A stretch of 62,505 nt of DNA, taken from Colidextribacter sp. OB.20. Its GTDB lineage: Bacteria > Bacillota > Clostridia > Oscillospirales > Oscillospiraceae. Below the pieces are notes generated by a model, which saw nothing but the letters and a program-made list of their open reading frames with translations, was not told the DNA's origin and searched no databases. The DNA is taken from NCBI RefSeq assembly GCF_009911595.1, contig NZ_QWKG01000022.1, positions 1 to 62,505 on the forward strand, written 5' to 3'. Shown piece after piece: positions 49,033 to 58,328 of this stretch. How positions within the stretch are numbered: the stretch's first letter is position 1; each line of letters opens with the position of its first letter. A program made the position numbers and the translations under genes.

Positions 49033-49062
49033 ATGGCCTCCCTGCAAGCAAGGACGAATAAT

Positions 49063-50400
49063 TTACTTATTGCTCCTTCTCCAGATGTGCATTTTCTCGG
49101 CGTCCTGGATGAGCTGCTCCCGGAAGTCGGGGTGGGCGATGCCGATGAGGGCCTCGGCCCGCTCCCAGGTGGACAGGCCCTTCAGGTTGACCATACCGTA
49201 TTCGGTGACGATGTACTGCACGCAGGACCGGGGGTCGGTGGCGATGGAACCGGGGGTGAGGGTGGGGACGATGCGGCTCTTGAGGGAGCCGTCCTTGCCG
49301 GTGACGGTGGAGGACATGCAGATAAAGCTCTTGCCGCCCTTGGACAGGTAAGCGCCCATGACGAAGTCCAGCTGGCCGCCGGTGCCGGAGATGTGCTTCA
49401 AACCGGCGGACTCGGCGTTCACCTGACCGAAGAGGTCCATGTCGATGGCGTTGTTGATGGAGATGAAGTTGTCCAGCTGGGCCAGCACCCGCACGTCGTT
49501 GGTGTAGTCCACAGGGGCGGCCATGACGGCGGGGTTGCGGTTCACATAGTCATAGAGCTTCTGGGTGCCGGCGGCGAAGGCGTAAACCTGCCGGCCCTTA
49601 TCCAGGGCCTTGTTCCGCCCGGTGAGCTTGCCCGCCAGGGCCATGTCCACAAAGCCGTCCACATACATCTCGGTGTGGACGCCCAAATCCTTCAGATCGG
49701 ACTGGGCGATCATGGAGCCCACGGTGTTGGGCATTCCGCCGATGCCCAGCTGGAGGCAGGCCCCGTTGGGGATCTGCTCCACGATCAGTTTGGCCACCGC
49801 CCGGTCCACGTCGGTGGGCTCTCCGCCCCCGCCCAGCTGGGCCACGGCGGGGTTGTCGCCCTCGACAACATAGTCCACATCGGCGATGTTGATCTCACAG
49901 CCGGTGAGGCCATAGACCCAGGGCAGGTTCTGGTTGACCTCCAGGATGATGACCTTGGCCCGGTCCAGCATGTCGGCCAGGTGGGAGGCGGCCAGGGCGT
50001 AGCTGAAGTTGCCGTGGCTGTCCATGGGGGTGACCTGGATCATAGCCACATCCACCGACACGTTTTCCCGATAGAACCGGGGCAGCTCGGAGTACCGCAT
50101 AGGGGAGAAGAAGCCCATCCCCTTGGAGATAATCTTCCGGTCCACGCCGGAGCAGTGCCAGGAGTGCCAGGTGAAGTGGTCCCCGGCGTCGTCAGCCTTG
50201 GCAATCTCAGGCATCCACATGGTGACGCCGCCCCGGACCTTTACGTCGGTGAGCTCGTCCTTCCGGGCGGCCAGAGCGCGGTCCAGGGCCACAGGGTGGT
50301 TGGTGCACCAGCCGTAGTCCACCCAGTCGCCCGACTTGACGGCCTTGACGGCCTGCTCGGGGGTGGTGAGCTTCTGCTGGTAAAGGGCTTGATAATCCAT
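49063..50400 (-). CDS. but: Butyryl-CoA:acetate CoA-transferase
   Basis: The 445-residue enzyme moves CoA from butyryl-CoA to acetate and so completes butyrate formation. Its sequence follows the Roseburia/Faecalibacterium But type closely: [20 protein letters not shown], then [42 protein letters not shown] and the C-terminal [10 protein letters not shown]. The catalytic glutamate is E330 in NAESAG. This and GIGGMPN (not GIGAIPD) separate it from 4-hydroxybutyrate CoA-transferase. The start at 50400 has GGAGGAGA upstream. It marks the organism as a butyrate producer that uses acetate. Confidence 0.93.
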   Translation of the reverse strand: MDYQALYQQKLTTPEQAVKAVKSGDWVDYGWCTNHPVALDRALAARKDELTDVKVRGGVTMWMPEIAKADDAGDHFTWHSWHCSGVDRKIISKGMGFFSPMRYSELPRFYRENVSVDVAMIQVTPMDSHGNFSYALAASHLADMLDRAKVIILEVNQNLPWVYGLTGCEINIADVDYVVEGDNPAVAQLGGGGEPTDVDRAVAKLIVEQIPNGACLQLGIGGMPNTVGSMIAQSDLKDLGVHTEMYVDGFVDMALAGKLTGRNKALDKGRQVYAFAAGTQKLYDYVNRNPAVMAAPVDYTNDVRVLAQLDNFISINNAIDMDLFGQVNAESAGLKHISGTGGQLDFVMGAYLSKGGKSFICMSSTVTGKDGSLKSRIVPTLTPGSIATDPRSCVQYIVTEYGMVNLKGLSTWERAEALIGIAHPDFREQLIQDAEKMHIWRRSNK

Positions 50401-50439
50401 GATGATCTCCTCCATATCTATAATCGTATCCTTTTGAGA

Positions 50440-50459
50440 TGGGGCCGGCTCTTCGGCCC
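50440..50459. terminator. Weak hairpin upstream of but
   Basis: GGGGCCG and CGGCCCC pair around a 6-nt loop, between the 47-residue gene and but. No clear U-tract. Confidence 0.4.
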
Positions 50460-50474
50460 CGATTCCTCCTATTT

Positions 50475-50618
50475 CTAACCTGTAGAGAAAACGTATACGG
50501 TAATAAGCTTCTTAACCTCTTCCGCCGTGTAGGTCTGCTGTGCAGGGTTTTCATCGACGATGTGGCACAGGTCGAGCGCCATTGCTTTCCGGGTATCCTG
50601 CCGCTCAGCTTCGGTCAT
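50475..50618 (-). CDS. Small protein of 47 residues
   Basis: ATG at 50618 lies 9 nt behind a perfect AAAGGAGG and opens a 47-codon frame ([20 protein letters not shown]...), ending at TAG 50477-50475. The product is soluble and helical, with a middle part [15 protein letters not shown]. It lies between the helicase gene (20 bp) and but in the same direction. No family is recognised; the ribosome site and normal composition argue for a real gene. Confidence 0.65.
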   Translation of the reverse strand: MTEAERQDTRKAMALDLCHIVDENPAQQTYTAEEVKKLITVYVFSTG

Positions 50619-50638
50619 GACTTTCGGCCTCCTTTCTT

Positions 50639-52501
50639 TTATCTTCCAATGTCCAGATAATAGGGCTTCATCAGACTGGCCTGCTCGGTAGAGTCCTTGG
50701 GCTGGTTCTTCCTGGGGGGCTCGGGGGGCGTCCGGCGGTCCCGGCGGGGGGGCCTGGAGGACGCCTTCTTTTTGGAGGGCTGAAGGGCGGGCGCGGCCTT
50801 CTTTGGGGACTCCGCCTTGACCTTGGCCGCCTTTTGGGGTTTTGTCTTTTGGGGCTGCTCCGCCTTGGCGGGCTTGGGCTGCCTTGTCTTTTTCGGCGCG
50901 GCCTGCTGCTTCTTCGGGGGCGCTTCCGGAACGGGCCGCCTGGGGGCCAGCAGCCGGGCGGTGGCGTCCATGATGACGTCGCTGTCCAGGGGGCTGGGGC
51001 GGTGGAACTCGGTGTTGGGCATGGCGTCGCCGGTGTCCATCAGGGTGCCGGGGCGGACGCCCCGTTTAGGTGCGGAGGGGGGAGTGGGCAGATAGTCGAA
51101 GGCGTCTTCCTCTTCCTCCGCGGGGGCGGCGGGGCGGAGGATGACCTCCTCCGGGAGAGCCCCGGTTTTCTTCTTCCGACGGCGCTTCTTCTTGGGCTCC
51201 GCCGGGACGGCCTGCTCAGGCGGAGCGGTCCTTTGTTTGACCTGGACCGCCTGCCCGGCCAGGCGCCTGGCCTCCTCCCGGGCCCGGCGCAGCTCCTTGG
51301 CGGCCTGACGGGCCTCCTGGTCCTCCTCATTGATGATTTTGCCGTTTTTGTCCCGCTTGGGGGCCTCAAAGACCTGCATGGGGTAGGGGTGGTCCTCCAC
51401 CAGGGGGACCTTTTTGCCGATAAGCTTCTCGATGTCCCTGAGGAGGGGCTTCTCCCCGAAGTCGCAGAAGGCGATGGCCTCGCCCCCCCGGCCCGCCCGG
51501 CCGGTGCGGCCGATGCGGTGGACATAGGTCTCGGGAACCTCGGGGAGGTTGTAGTTGAACACGTGGGACAGCTCCTCGATGTCCAGCCCCCGGGCGGCGA
51601 TGTCGGTGGCTACGAGACAGCGGAGCCTGCCCGCCTTGAAGTCGCTCAAGGCCTGCTGCCGGGCGGTCTGACTCTTGTTGCCGTGGATGGCAGCGGCGGA
51701 GATGCCCAGCCGCCCCAGGTCCCGGGCCACCTTGTTGGCCCCGTGCTTGGTGCGGGTGAACACCAGGGCGTTTTTCACCTGCTTGCGCTCCATCAGGTGG
51801 GCCAGAAGATGGGTTTTGTTCCCCTTGTCCACCAGGTAGACGGATTGGCGGATCACCTCCACCGGGGAGGAGATGGGGTCCACCGCCACCTTGACGGGGT
51901 TTTTCAGCAGGGAGTTCACCAGGTCGGTGATCTCCGGAGGCATAGTGGCGGAGAAGAACAGGGTCTGCTTCTTCTGGGGCAGCCACTTCAAAATTTTCCG
52001 CACATCGTGGATAAAGCCCATGTCCAGCATCCGGTCGGCCTCGTCCAGAACGAAGATCTCCAGGGCGTCCAGGGAGATGAAGCCCTGATCGTGGAGGTCC
52101 ATCAGCCGGCCCGGGGTGGCCACCAGGATGTCAACTCCCCTTTTCAGGGCCTCCACCTGGGGGTTCTGGCCCACCCCGCCGAAGATGACGGTGTGGCGCA
52201 GCTTGAGATATTTGCCATAGGCATCGAAGCTCTCACCAATTTGGATAGCCAGCTCCCGGGTGGGGGTGAGGATGAGGGCCCGGATGGGCCGCTTGGAGGC
52301 GCTGACCGCCTCCAGACGCTGCAAAATGGGGGCGGCGAAGGCACAGGTCTTGCCCGTGCCCGTCTGGGCGCAGCCCAGCACGTCCCGCCCCTGGAGGGCG
52401 GGGGGAATGGCCTTCTCCTGAATGGGGGACGGCTTGGTGTAGCCCTGCTCCTCCAGGGCTTTCAGGATGGGGGCGTTCAGCCCCAGGTCACGAAACTGCA
52501 T
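50639..52501 (-). CDS. DEAD-box RNA helicase (RhlE-like) with basic tail
   Basis: A 620-residue ATP-dependent RNA helicase. The Q motif ([21 protein letters not shown]), motif I AQTGTGKT, motif [11 protein letters not shown], motif III FSATMP and motif [15 protein letters not shown] are all present within residues 1-350. The last 240 residues are Lys/Pro/Ala-rich and disordered, with an RNA-binding look (KKKRRRKKK near 440). Likely roles are ribosome assembly, RNA decay or cold adaptation. The frame is complete. Confidence 0.93.
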   Translation of the reverse strand: MQFRDLGLNAPILKALEEQGYTKPSPIQEKAIPPALQGRDVLGCAQTGTGKTCAFAAPILQRLEAVSASKRPIRALILTPTRELAIQIGESFDAYGKYLKLRHTVIFGGVGQNPQVEALKRGVDILVATPGRLMDLHDQGFISLDALEIFVLDEADRMLDMGFIHDVRKILKWLPQKKQTLFFSATMPPEITDLVNSLLKNPVKVAVDPISSPVEVIRQSVYLVDKGNKTHLLAHLMERKQVKNALVFTRTKHGANKVARDLGRLGISAAAIHGNKSQTARQQALSDFKAGRLRCLVATDIAARGLDIEELSHVFNYNLPEVPETYVHRIGRTGRAGRGGEAIAFCDFGEKPLLRDIEKLIGKKVPLVEDHPYPMQVFEAPKRDKNGKIINEEDQEARQAAKELRRAREEARRLAGQAVQVKQRTAPPEQAVPAEPKKKRRRKKKTGALPEEVILRPAAPAEEEEDAFDYLPTPPSAPKRGVRPGTLMDTGDAMPNTEFHRPSPLDSDVIMDATARLLAPRRPVPEAPPKKQQAAPKKTRQPKPAKAEQPQKTKPQKAAKVKAESPKKAAPALQPSKKKASSRPPRRDRRTPPEPPRKNQPKDSTEQASLMKPYYLDIGR

Positions 52502-52583
52502 TCAAAACTTCCTTCTTTTCATTCGCGGCGGACGTGCCCGTCCGGCGCGGCCCGCGCCTTTCCCTGCGGGCTGGGGTGTTGAT

Positions 52584-53099
52584 TCAGCGGGGCAGGCCGC
52601 ACTCCTTCAGCGCGGTCTGCACCAGCTGGGCCGTCTGGTCCAGGGGCTGGCCCGGAGGGCAGTCCACAATCAGATCGGCATATTTGCGGTAAAGGGGGTC
52701 ACGGAGGGCCAGCACGTCGGCCAGGGTCTGGCCCGGCTCCATGGCGATGCCCCGCTGGGACAGATTCCGGATGCGCCGCTCCAGCTCCTCCAGGGGGACG
52801 TTCAGATAGACCACCGGCCCCAGGCCGCTGAGGTGCCGGGCGGCCCCCTCCCGGCACATGGCGCTGCCGCCCGGAGCAATCACCGTATGGCGGCAGTCCA
52901 GCGTGAGTACCGCCTGCTCCTCTACGTCCAGGAAGGCGGCGGTCCCCCGCCGGTCCAGGATCTCCTGGAGCAGGGCCCCCTCCCGCTCCTGGATAATGAG
53001 ATCCACGTCCAAAAAGCCCATGCCCAGCGCCTTGGCCAGCAGGACGCCAATGGTGCTTTTGCCGGAGCCCGGCATTCCTGTGAGGATGATGTTGTCCAA
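52584..53099 (-). CDS. aroK: Shikimate kinase
   Basis: This 171-residue kinase phosphorylates shikimate in the aromatic amino acid pathway. P-loop GMPGSGKST is at 8-16, the shikimate-binding D32/D34 region is FLDVDLIIQ, and GGSAMCREG supplies the GG of the substrate site. The start is TTG at 53099 (no ATG fits, and the P-loop spacing is right), with AAAGG upstream. It is not next to other aro genes here. A -10-like TATACT lies on the minus strand. Confidence 0.88.
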   Translation of the reverse strand: MDNIILTGMPGSGKSTIGVLLAKALGMGFLDVDLIIQEREGALLQEILDRRGTAAFLDVEEQAVLTLDCRHTVIAPGGSAMCREGAARHLSGLGPVVYLNVPLEELERRIRNLSQRGIAMEPGQTLADVLALRDPLYRKYADLIVDCPPGQPLDQTAQLVQTALKECGLPR

Positions 53100-53185
53100 A
53101 CGTATTCCCAGCCTTTACATACAAACTCAATGATAGTATACCACAGGGCGGAAAAAAAGAAAAGGGGGAAGGGGGCGAAAAAGAG

Positions 53186-53214
53186 GTGACAAACCGGGGC
53201 GGAGATGGTACAAT
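53186..53214 (+). promoter_or_regulatory. Promoter of the NhaC-like gene
   Basis: GTGACA (53186-53191) and TACAAT (53209-53214) are spaced by 17 bp. Confidence 0.65.
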
Positions 53215-53244
53215 CCCCCATAGACTGAAAATGGGGGATAAGGC

Positions 53245-54567
53245 ATGGAGCTGTTGGCGGCGTTTGGGGTATTTCTGGCCTGTGTGGCGGGCTGTATGGT
53301 GAAGGGGGTCTCTCTGGGCTGGGCGCTGGGGGCGGGCTTTGTCTGTTTTTTCGCCGTGGGAGTCCGGCGGGGGACGCCAGCCCCGGCTTTGATGAGGATG
53401 GCGGCGGGGGGGATGGTCACCTCCCTGAAGGTGTTGCGCATTCTGCTGCTGCTGGGCCTGCTCACCGCCCTGTGGCGGGCCGGGGGGACGGTGGCCTTTT
53501 TTGTCTGGGGCGGCACCCGGTTCATCACCCCCGCCACCTTCGTACTGGTGGCCTTTGTGCTGTCCGCCGTGTTCAGCCTGGCCTTCGGCAGCTGCTTCGG
53601 CGTGGCGGGGACGGCGGGGGTCATCCTGATGACCATCGCCCGCAGCGGCGGAGCCAGCCTGCCGGTAACGGCGGGGGCCATTATGTCGGGCATCTATTTT
53701 GGAGAGCGGCTGTCTCCGGCCTCCTCCTCCGCGGCCCTGACGGCGGCGGTGGCCGGCGTGGATCAGCACGGCTTCCAGATGCGGATGTGGAGGTCCACCC
53801 CTGTGCCGCTGGCACTCACCCTGGTCCTGTACGGGGTGCTGTCCGTGCTGTACCCCATCCAGGGGGTGGACGCCCGAATCCTGGCCTCTCTGGAGGAGGG
53901 CTTCGTCCTCACCTGGCCCGCCGCCCTGCCCGCCTTGGCGCTGCTGCTCCTGCCCTGGCTGAAGGTGAGCGCTGTGGCCGCCATCGCGGCCAGCTGTGCT
54001 CTGTCCGCCGGATGCGCCCTGCTGGTTCAGCGCATCCCGCCGGCGGAGCTGCTCCGGGCCTGTGTCCTGGGCTACCGCCCCGCCCGGCCCGATCTGGAGG
54101 AGCTGATGTCCGGAGGCGGGCTTGTCTCCATGGCCTCGGTGTGCGTGATTGTGATTTTGTCCTGCGCCTACTCCGGCATGTTCAACGGCACCGGCCTGCT
54201 GGACCCGGTGACCGGCCGGTTCGGACAGCTGGCCGGGCGGTTTGGCCTGTTTGCCGCCCACGCCGCCGCCGCGCTGGGGTGCAGCGCTTTGTTCTGCAAC
54301 CAGACGGTGGCTATCGTGATGAACGCCCAGCTGATGGGGGAGGAGTATCGGGACCGGCCTGCCATGGACCTGGCGGAGAATATTGGAAACTCCTCCATCA
54401 ACCTGCCGGGGCTGGTCCCCTGGGCTATCGCCTCCAGCGTTCCCCTCGCCGCTATGGAGATGGGGGCCGAGGTGCTGCCCCTGGCCTTTTACCTCTATCT
54501 GCTCCCCCTGTGGTGCTGGGTGAGGAGCGGCAGGAACAGGCAAAATTGTAACGGTTTTGTCACTTGA
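53245..54567 (+). CDS. NhaC-family sodium/proton antiporter-like membrane protein
   Basis: A 440-residue membrane protein with about eleven hydrophobic segments. The block GAIMSGIYFGERLSPASSSA is the NhaC-type signature (GAYFGDKxSPxSxxT), and a second block is VNAQLMGEEYRDR-like (IVMNAQLMGEEYRD). It would exchange sodium for protons or carry a small organic anion (the family includes malate-lactate antiporters). No neighbour gives a substrate. Confidence 0.85.
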   Translation: MELLAAFGVFLACVAGCMVKGVSLGWALGAGFVCFFAVGVRRGTPAPALMRMAAGGMVTSLKVLRILLLLGLLTALWRAGGTVAFFVWGGTRFITPATFVLVAFVLSAVFSLAFGSCFGVAGTAGVILMTIARSGGASLPVTAGAIMSGIYFGERLSPASSSAALTAAVAGVDQHGFQMRMWRSTPVPLALTLVLYGVLSVLYPIQGVDARILASLEEGFVLTWPAALPALALLLLPWLKVSAVAAIAASCALSAGCALLVQRIPPAELLRACVLGYRPARPDLEELMSGGGLVSMASVCVIVILSCAYSGMFNGTGLLDPVTGRFGQLAGRFGLFAAHAAAALGCSALFCNQTVAIVMNAQLMGEEYRDRPAMDLAENIGNSSINLPGLVPWAIASSVPLAAMEMGAEVLPLAFYLYLLPLWCWVRSGRNRQNCNGFVT

Positions 54568-54591
54568 ATTTTGAGAAAAGTGTGGTATCCT
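54564..54591 (+). promoter_or_regulatory. Promoter of the SGNH/DUF4358 pair
   Basis: TTGAAT (54564-54569) and TATCCT (54586-54591) are spaced by 16 bp, just after the antiporter gene. Confidence 0.55.
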
Positions 54592-54653
54592 GAATAGGAA
54601 CCATTTCGACAGCGCTTGACAGCATACAAGTCTGTTATGGGGGTGTTTTTGGA

Positions 54654-55664
54654 ATGTCAGGCAGCTATAAGGGGAAACATGCTGCCCACTCCAGGCAGAT
54701 CATTCTGATATTGGCGATTGCGGCCGCGGTAGTCCTGGCGGCGATTGCGGCGATGGCCTGGGCCCACCGCCCTGCCGCCGCCGGTCCGGACAGCCCGGCG
54801 GGGAATATGGTCCAGCGGACGGATGGGAGCGTCAGCTCCGGCTCGATCAGCGGGGGCGGCTCCGCCCTCAGCCCTGATTCCGCCAGCGGTTCGGTCTCCG
54901 GCCCGGCGGCCGGCCAGTCCCAGGAGGCGCCTCCCGATCCGCCCGAGGCGGAGCCCTACGATTTCTCCCAGCCCGCCCCCCAGGGCGAGACGGTGGACAA
55001 CAGCTATTTTCAGGACGCCGCCTTTGTGGGCGACTCCCGGACCGACGGCTTTATGCTCTACAGCGGCATCGGCGCCGGCAAGAACCTGACCTCCAACGGC
55101 CTGTCTATCTTCAAGCTGGCGGAGAAGAAGGCCCTCACCATCGGCGGAGAGAAATACACCCTGCTGGAGGCACTGGCCCTGGAGGAGTATGGCAAGGTTT
55201 ATCTCTCCCTGGGGGTCAATGAGCTGGGCATCTATAAGGACAACGCCTTTTATGAGAGCTACTGCGCCGCCATCGACCAGATCAGGGCGGTGCAGCCCAA
55301 CGCCGTTATCTACATACAGGGCCTCATCCCCCTGAACGAGGGGCAGATCAGGCAGGCCAACGGCAACAAGTACAACCTGACCAACGACCACCTGCGGGTG
55401 TACAACGACCTGATGAAGCGGGCGGCGGAGGAGAAACAGGTGGTCTATCTGGACCTGTACGGCGAGTTTGTGGATGAGAACGGCGAGCTGCCCGAGGGGG
55501 TCAGCCGGGACGGGGTCCATCTGGTGAAGGACGCCTGCAAGCAGTGGCTGGAGTACCTCAAGACCCATACGGTGGATTTTGACGTGCTGTACCCGGACGG
55601 CCCGCCCGTCGTAGAGAGTATTGCTCCGGAACAGACGCCGGAGGATGGGAGTGGACAAGCATGA
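54654..55664 (+). CDS. Membrane-anchored SGNH/GDSL-type hydrolase
   Basis: This 336-residue protein has a single N-terminal membrane segment (residues 15-36), a Ser/Gly/Pro-rich linker (40-115), and an outside SGNH hydrolase domain. The nucleophile S128 is in FVGDSRT, the block III asparagine in LGVNELG, and D286-x-x-H289 in SRDGVHL. Members of this type act on acyl groups of cell wall or surface polymers. It overlaps the next gene by 4 nt, so the two lipid-side proteins likely work together. AATG start with weak ribosome site. Confidence 0.88.
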   Translation: MSGSYKGKHAAHSRQIILILAIAAAVVLAAIAAMAWAHRPAAAGPDSPAGNMVQRTDGSVSSGSISGGGSALSPDSASGSVSGPAAGQSQEAPPDPPEAEPYDFSQPAPQGETVDNSYFQDAAFVGDSRTDGFMLYSGIGAGKNLTSNGLSIFKLAEKKALTIGGEKYTLLEALALEEYGKVYLSLGVNELGIYKDNAFYESYCAAIDQIRAVQPNAVIYIQGLIPLNEGQIRQANGNKYNLTNDHLRVYNDLMKRAAEEKQVVYLDLYGEFVDENGELPEGVSRDGVHLVKDACKQWLEYLKTHTVDFDVLYPDGPPVVESIAPEQTPEDGSGQA

Positions 55665-56137
55665 AAAAACTGATTGCGGCCGCGCTGGCCCTGACTGTGG
55701 TGCTGGGCCTGACTGCCTGCGCCAAAGAGGGAGACAACGATGCTCCGCCCCTGTATGGAACTTTTCATGTGGCGGCCATGGCGGAGGCGGGCGCCTTCTC
55801 CGAGGAGCTGGAGGAGCTGGACGCAGACACCGCCTTTCTCCTGTATAAGCTGGCCGACTACGGCCTGGCCCGGGAGGATTTGAAGGAGTGCGCCGTCCAG
55901 CGCTCCGCCGGAGCCACCTGCGAGGAGGGGGCGGTGCTGGTGTTTACCAGCGCGGACAAGGCCAAGACCGCCAAGGGGGCGCTGGAGGACTACGTCCAGG
56001 GCCAGATCGACGCCAACACCGACTACCGCCCCGCCGAGATTCCCAAGCTGGAGGAGGCTCTGGTGGATGTGCGGGGGGAGACCCTGCTGCTGGCGGTGGC
56101 CAATGACCTGGAGGCGGCAAAGGAAGCCGTAAAGTAA
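55661..56137 (+). CDS. DUF4358 lipoprotein
   Basis: The 158-residue protein has a lipoprotein signal peptide (lipobox LTAC, lipidated C20) and a DUF4358 domain (LADYGLAREDLKECAVQRS, then AVLVFTSADKAKTAKGALED). Function of the domain is unknown. Pairing with an SGNH hydrolase recurs in Clostridia to my knowledge, which suggests a joint role at the cell wall. GGGAG precedes the ATG. Confidence 0.85.
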   Translation: MKKLIAAALALTVVLGLTACAKEGDNDAPPLYGTFHVAAMAEAGAFSEELEELDADTAFLLYKLADYGLAREDLKECAVQRSAGATCEEGAVLVFTSADKAKTAKGALEDYVQGQIDANTDYRPAEIPKLEEALVDVRGETLLLAVANDLEAAKEAVK

Positions 56138-56142
56138 GAGCA

Positions 56143-56171
56143 AAATCCCGCGGGCCTGACCCGCGGGATTT
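56143..56171. terminator. Bidirectional terminator
   Basis: AAATCCCGCGGG and CCCGCGGGATTT pair around a 5-nt loop, with TCTGTTTC after it on the plus strand. Confidence 0.75.
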
Positions 56172-56177
56172 CTGTTT

Positions 56178-57200
56178 CTATGTACACGCCCACTGGGCCA
56201 GCACCCGGGAGAAATCCCGGTTTTTTAAATCCTCTGCCCGGATCAGCAGGTTCAGCGAGCCAAAGCCGCCCAGGTACAGGTCCATATCCCCGATGTCCCC
56301 CGCCGGGTAGTCGCAGTCATCGTCGTCCAGCTGGAAGAGGAGGATGTCCCAGGCGGTCCGGGCCAGGGCCTTTTGGACCGCCTCCGGGGAGATGTTGTAT
56401 TTTTTTAGCGACTCCTCCGTCATGCCCCGGTAGGGGTTTTCCCGGGGGTCGGACTGGTAATACCGGGGGTGCCCGCCGATTTTACAGCCGCCACGCTCCA
56501 GCCGCTTCTCCAGTCGGTCCACCGGCTCCCGCTCCTCGGGGGCCTCCGCGTACAGGGGCATGAACTCCCGCGGGTCGGCGTCGGGCAGGCGGGCTTTCAG
56601 GGCGGCGGCAAACAGCTCGTCGAAGAGATACTCCTCATTCCCCACGCCCTCCACCTCCACAGGCAGGAAGTCCACTTTCAGGGGCACGTTCGGACAGCGC
56701 CATAGGTCAATGTCCCCATTCTCAATGTCCTGCAAATCGAACTGGTGGGGCGGGCGGGGCATGTTCTTCTTGCTGGCCTCCGCCCAGGGGACGGCCATCT
56801 TGGCCTCGCACTCCTCCATAGTGACGGTCCCGTCCACCTCCGGATAGTAGGCGATCTTCCAGTCGTCCTGGGGCGTGCCGTCGCCGTCGTCCTCGCCGCA
56901 CAGGCCGAAATCGTCAATGCCCCAGTCGGACAGAAACACCTGTAAAATGCCCGACTCTGGGAAGCCCTCCATCCGGGGCATCTGGGCAAAGTTGATCTGA
57001 GCGCACAGCCAGAGCTGGCTTCCGTCCTCGTCTGTGGGGATCTGCCCGTCATGGGGGACGTAGGGCGTGCCGCCCAGATGGCTGTCCGCCACGCCGAAGG
57101 GCTCCCGGCTGAGGTGGAGGCGGCACACGGGCCGCCGGCTTTCCGCCTGAATTTGGTCCACGAGCTCCTGACAGAGCTGAATCTTTTCCAGATTGGTCAT
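56178..57200 (-). CDS. DUF1963 (YwqG-like) protein
   Basis: A 340-residue acidic cytosolic protein. The N-terminal SHLGGTPYVPHDGQIPTDED and LWLCAQINFAQMP, the FLSDWGIDDFGL segment and the C-terminal LLFQLDDDDCDYPAGDIGD match the YwqG/DUF1963 family, which has no known activity. It is the last gene of a three-gene operon (uridine kinase-like, metallophosphatase, this gene) with 17-19 bp gaps. Confidence 0.85.
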   Translation of the reverse strand: MTNLEKIQLCQELVDQIQAESRRPVCRLHLSREPFGVADSHLGGTPYVPHDGQIPTDEDGSQLWLCAQINFAQMPRMEGFPESGILQVFLSDWGIDDFGLCGEDDGDGTPQDDWKIAYYPEVDGTVTMEECEAKMAVPWAEASKKNMPRPPHQFDLQDIENGDIDLWRCPNVPLKVDFLPVEVEGVGNEEYLFDELFAAALKARLPDADPREFMPLYAEAPEEREPVDRLEKRLERGGCKIGGHPRYYQSDPRENPYRGMTEESLKKYNISPEAVQKALARTAWDILLFQLDDDDCDYPAGDIGDMDLYLGGFGSLNLLIRAEDLKNRDFSRVLAQWACT

Positions 57201-57217
57201 ACAATTTTCCTCCTGAA

Positions 57218-58309
57218 TCAGATGCTGGACAGCCGGCCGAAGTACCAGCCGGTGGCCCCGTCCTTTTTACACAGCGCGCCGTTGTGAATCCGCCGCACCA
57301 CCGCCAGCCGGTCCCCGGGGGAAACAGGCAGCCGGTAGTCGGTGGAGTCCTCGCACCACAGCCGGTCCCCGTCCCGGCGCAGGAACTCGGTGAGGACATA
57401 CAGGGTCTTGCCCGTCTCCAGGTGGCGGCACAGTGACAGCTCCTCCCCCTCCGCCAGCAGCTCCAGGCCGGAACGGCCCCAGCGGATGTTCAGCGGGAAG
57501 GCGTTGGGCTTCTGGGGGTCCAGGGCGACGGCGGTGGGCAGGCCGTCCCAGGAGGTCCAGGAGAAGTCCTCACTGTCCTCCGAGGGGAGCATCAGGGCGT
57601 TGAGCTGGCCGTCCAGCTTGAGCACGCAGCCTCCGTCGATGGAGATGATCCTCCGGTCCCGGGTGAAGATCGGGGCGGCGGAGGGGATGTGCTCGTCATA
57701 GAGGGTGACGGGCCAGTGGCCTACGATGAGCCACTTTCGGAAGCTGTGCCCCTGGCTGAGGAAGTCGTCGTTCTTCATGCATCGCCACCGCTCCAGCTCC
57801 TCCATCCCCTCCAGGGAGGGCACACCCCCGTGGACAAAGACCAGGTGCTCCGTCTCCAGCACGGTGGGCAGAGCCTTGAGCCAGGCCCACTCCTCCGGGA
57901 AGGCCGCCCGCAGGTCGGCCCGCAGCCTGGGCAGGTCGTCCAGCTGCTCGAAGCCCCCCTCCCGGGCCAGCTGACGGAGGGCGGACTCCGGGTGCCGGGG
58001 GAGATAGGAGGAGAAGAAGCGGTCGTCCATCCGGTCGGTCTCAAAGAAGTTGAGGACCAGCTCGTCGCAGTTGCCGCACAGGGGGTAGAGGGTGTGGGTT
58101 TTGGACATGTCCATCAGCAGGCGCAGCAGGGGCAGGCTGTCCCGGCCCTTCTCCAGCATATCGCCCACCAGGACCAGAATGTCGTCGGGAGTGAGTGCCA
58201 CCTGCTCCATCAGGGCCTGAAAGAAGGGGAGGTTGCCGTGGATGTCGCTGACGGCGATGATCCGCCGCCCGGGCGGGAGGGCGGGGCGGGTGACAAGGGC
58301 TTTTTCCAT
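57218..58309 (-). CDS. Metallophosphoesterase (calcineurin-like)
   Basis: The 363-residue protein starts at ATG 58309. The metal-site motifs of calcineurin-like phosphatases are seen in order: SDIHGN (residues 23-28), GDMLEKGRDS, GNCDE, GHWPVT and HGG. The C-terminal 100 residues form an extra beta-rich part (EGEELSLCRHLETGKTLYVL). Substrate is unknown; symmetrical dinucleotides or protein phosphate are possible. It lies 19 bp after the kinase gene. Confidence 0.88.
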   Translation of the reverse strand: MEKALVTRPALPPGRRIIAVSDIHGNLPFFQALMEQVALTPDDILVLVGDMLEKGRDSLPLLRLLMDMSKTHTLYPLCGNCDELVLNFFETDRMDDRFFSSYLPRHPESALRQLAREGGFEQLDDLPRLRADLRAAFPEEWAWLKALPTVLETEHLVFVHGGVPSLEGMEELERWRCMKNDDFLSQGHSFRKWLIVGHWPVTLYDEHIPSAAPIFTRDRRIISIDGGCVLKLDGQLNALMLPSEDSEDFSWTSWDGLPTAVALDPQKPNAFPLNIRWGRSGLELLAEGEELSLCRHLETGKTLYVLTEFLRRDGDRLWCEDSTDYRLPVSPGDRLAVVRRIHNGALCKKDGATGWYFGRLSSI

Positions 58310-58328
58310 AATGGGAGCGTTCCTCCGG

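Noticed and set aside
48808-50478. Plus-strand open frame of 556 codons opposite but
   Set aside because: Antisense shadow of the CoA-transferase gene.
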